7,647 bases of DNA from Candidatus Falkowbacteria bacterium RIFCSPLOWO2_02_FULL_45_15 (GTDB lineage Bacteria; Patescibacteriota; Patescibacteriia; Patescibacteriales; XYC2-FULL-47-12): contig MFFV01000049.1 of assembly GCA_001777995.1 (NCBI GenBank), positions 1 through 7,647 on the forward strand, given 5' to 3'. How positions within the stretch are numbered: position 1 is the stretch's first letter; each line of letters starts with the position of its first letter. Shown here one piece after another: positions 6,161-7,647 of this stretch. The notes under the pieces are model-generated. The model ran no database searches. It was not told where the DNA came from and saw nothing but the letters and a program-made list of their open reading frames with translations. The position numbers and the translations under genes are program-made.

Positions 6161-6459
6161 ATCAATTTAATTATTAATTTTTTCGCAATAAAGCTAGAGC
6201 CGGGTTAGAGACATTTAGCATGCGAATTGAATGAAAATGGCTAACATCAGAATAAAATTTTCAAGTTACTCAAATTTCCAACCTTTTCAACTTTTAAGAG
6301 CATTAGCTATTCTTCCTTCTTTCAGCGGCATTAGTATTAATGCCTAATTTTCGCGTGTCTAACGCGAATCTCTCAACTCCAAAAAAACTATTTTTCCTGA
6401 TAGCCCAATCACTTGATAATAATTGGGTAAGCTAGCTTTTACCGCGAAGCTTAAATTTT
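6161..6459 (+). promoter_or_regulatory. Long, possibly structured 5' leader of rny (or an independent small RNA)
   Basis: This stretch has no recognisable gene. Nested helices can be drawn by eye. P1 pairs 6182-6186 with 6444-6448 and 6190-6197 with 6432-6439. P2 pairs 6202-6211 with 6369-6380, with two bulges. P3 pairs 6215-6226 with 6350-6362, 12 bp with one bulged U and one G-U. P4 pairs 6236-6244 with 6303-6311, with one G-U. Local hairpins lie at 6327-6344 and 6404-6427. Competing local hairpins exist at 6350-6368 (TTCGCGT-GTCTA-ACGCGAA) and 6426-6443, so a switch is conceivable. P1 closes about 12 nt before the rny ATG, where it could mask the initiation region. It also holds short overlapping ORFs (see findings). 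No match to tmRNA, 6S, SRP, RNase P or a known riboswitch was recognised. Similar helices can arise by chance in AT-rich sequence. Confidence 0.35.
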
Positions 6460-7647
6460 ATGCTTGCTGGTTTAGAAGTTATTTTAGGCATCATCGCCCT
6501 GTTTATCGGCATTGCTTTGGGCTATTACGTCAGAAAACAAAAAGCTTTGAGTGAAATAAATTCAGCCGAAGCGAGGGCGCAAAAAATAGTAAACGAAGCC
6601 AAAGCGCAAGAAAAGGAAACGGTTATCAAGGCGCAAGAAAAGGCTTTGGTCATCATTGAAGAGGCGAAAAGAGAAGAGACGCGCCGTTACCGCGAGTTAA
6701 ACGAATTCCAAAAACGGCTGGAAAAAAGAGAGACTACCTTTTCCCAGAAACTGCTGGAGCTGCAGGATAAGCAACAAAAGCTCTACGACAAGGTAAACCA
6801 AATCGAGGAGGCGAAAGAAAAGATTATCGCCATCCGCAAAGAGCAGTTGGCAAAATTAGAAAAAATCGCCCAGATGACGAAAGACGAAGCTAAGGAAATT
6901 TTGATGAACAACGTGGAGGGGGAAATTAAAGACGCTCTGCTCTCCCGCGTGAAAAAGCTGGAGCAGGAATCAACCAGCGAATTGGAAGAAAAAACCAAAG
7001 CGATGCTCGCAATCACCATGCAGCGGCTCGCGCCTACTTACACGGCGGAAGTAACCACCACCACCGTTGATCTGCCTAACGACGAAATGAAAGGCAGGAT
7101 CATCGGCCGCGAAGGCAGAAACATCCGCGCCATTGAAAATTTAACCGGCGTAGAAATCATCGTTGACGATACGCCTAACGTCATCACCATTTCCGGCTTT
7201 TCCATGATTCGCCGCCATTTGGCTAAACGGGCGCTGGAAAAATTAATTTTAGACGGCCGGATTCATCCGACCAAAATTGAAGACGCGATTGAAGAAGCGA
7301 AAAAAGAACTGGCGCTGGACATTAAAAAAGCGGGCGAAGAGGCGATGTATGACGTAGGCGTAACCGGCTTTGACCCCAAACTCGTGCAAATTTTAGGCCG
7401 GCTCAAATACCGCACCAGTTACGGCCAAAATATTTTAAGCCACTCGGTGCAGGTCGCGCATCTCTGCTCTTTATTGGCCGACCAGCTCGGCGCTGACGTA
7501 ACGATTGCTAAAAAAGCCGGCCTCCTGCACGACATCGGCAAAGCGGTTGACCACGAAGTGCAGGGCACGCATCCGGAAATCGGCAAAAACATCGGACAAA
7601 AATTTAACCTGCAGCCGGAAGTCATCAACGCCATCGCTACCCACCAT
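6460..7647 (+). CDS. rny: Ribonuclease Y, 5' portion (cut by window edge)
   Basis: The frame opens at the ATG at 6460 and stays open for 396 codons to the window end; RNase Y is usually a little over 500 aa, so roughly the last fifth is missing. Architecture in order: one N-terminal membrane helix (about 5-23), a long charged coiled coil (about 30-185), a KH RNA-binding domain with the GxxG loop in KGRIIGREGRNIR (211-223), and an HD phosphohydrolase domain with HSVQVAHL (328-335) and the HD pair in AGLLHDIGKAVDHEVQGTH (353-371). The family is a membrane-anchored endoribonuclease that starts mRNA decay, the functional counterpart of RNase E. The catalytic metal ligands visible here (His328, His357, Asp358) are intact. 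No Shine-Dalgarno motif precedes the start. It lies downstream of a strong promoter and a long leader, and is divergent from trpS. Confidence 0.96.
   Translation, partial: MLAGLEVILGIIALFIGIALGYYVRKQKALSEINSAEARAQKIVNEAKAQEKETVIKAQEKALVIIEEAKREETRRYRELNEFQKRLEKRETTFSQKLLELQDKQQKLYDKVNQIEEAKEKIIAIRKEQLAKLEKIAQMTKDEAKEILMNNVEGEIKDALLSRVKKLEQESTSELEEKTKAMLAITMQRLAPTYTAEVTTTTVDLPNDEMKGRIIGREGRNIRAIENLTGVEIIVDDTPNVITISGFSMIRRHLAKRALEKLILDGRIHPTKIEDAIEEAKKELALDIKKAGEEAMYDVGVTGFDPKLVQILGRLKYRTSYGQNILSHSVQVAHLCSLLADQLGADVTIAKKAGLLHDIGKAVDHEVQGTHPEIGKNIGQKFNLQPEVINAIATHH

Noticed and set aside
5934..6170. Plus-strand 78-aa open frame containing VIPAKAGI
   Set aside because: It is the familiar spurious translation of the inverted repeat at 5975-6041, starting antisense within trpS.
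6161..6459. tmRNA, 6S RNA, RNase P RNA or SRP RNA in the rny leader
   Set aside because: The 5' and 3' ends pair, but there is no CCA end or TψC-like arm, no tag ending in LAA, no RNase P core motifs and no SRP helix 8 motif. No known family was recognised.
6783..7634. Two minus-strand open frames (6783-7019 and 7419-7634)
   Set aside because: Antisense shadows of rny, which has clear KH and HD domains in the plus frame.

Overview
The window looks like a chromosomal segment from a Patescibacteria (CPR, probably Parcubacteria-like) bacterium. This is inferred from a truncated small pilin-like protein of the CPR 'T4SS pilin' type at the left edge, an AT-leaning composition, start codons without recognisable Shine-Dalgarno sequences, and GTCATTCCCGCGAAGGCGGGAATC-class palindromic repeats between genes. 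No phage, transposase, CRISPR, tRNA or rRNA is visible.

Layout from left to right. (1) 1-431, minus strand: the 5' part of a secreted or membrane pilin-like protein with an unusual six-cysteine module and a Gly/Thr linker. It has its own promoter at 481-510 and is followed by a GC-rich hairpin repeat at 523-582. (2) 595-2849, minus strand: an overlapping two-gene unit, with a dolichol-phosphate-mannose-synthase-like GT2 glycosyltransferase (2154-2849) followed by a multi-pass GT-C/Stt3-like membrane glycosyltransferase (595-2163). (3) 2850-2899: a compact divergent control region with a 7-bp inverted repeat and facing promoter candidates. (4) 2900-4896, plus strand: a class I SAM methyltransferase coupled by an ATGA overlap to a phosphomannomutase/phosphoglucomutase, ended by a clear intrinsic terminator at 4909-4940 and then a perfect 20-bp palindrome. 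(5) 4987-5973, minus strand: tryptophanyl-tRNA synthetase (trpS), convergent with the mutase. Its start codon abuts a near-perfect long inverted repeat (5975-6041). (6) 6041-6459: a 419-bp stretch without an established gene. It carries a probable trpS promoter on minus, a near-consensus promoter on plus (TTGCCA-N17-TACAAT) and a leader of about 300 nt. (7) 6460-7647, plus strand: the first 396 codons of RNase Y (rny), running off the right edge.

The central genes make a coherent sugar-transfer set. The mutase can supply hexose-1-phosphate for nucleotide-sugar synthesis. The GT2 enzyme would load a sugar onto a polyprenyl phosphate. The GT-C protein would use that lipid-linked donor on the outer face of the membrane to glycosylate a protein or surface glycan. 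trpS and rny are housekeeping genes.

The most interesting candidate is the rny leader. Reading it by eye gives a nested set of long-range helices whose outermost stem closes about 12 nt before the rny start codon, plus a chain of overlapping very short ORFs. By analogy with RNase E autoregulation it may be an RNase Y autoregulatory or otherwise structured RNA, but this is unproven and helices of this size can arise by chance in AT-rich sequence.
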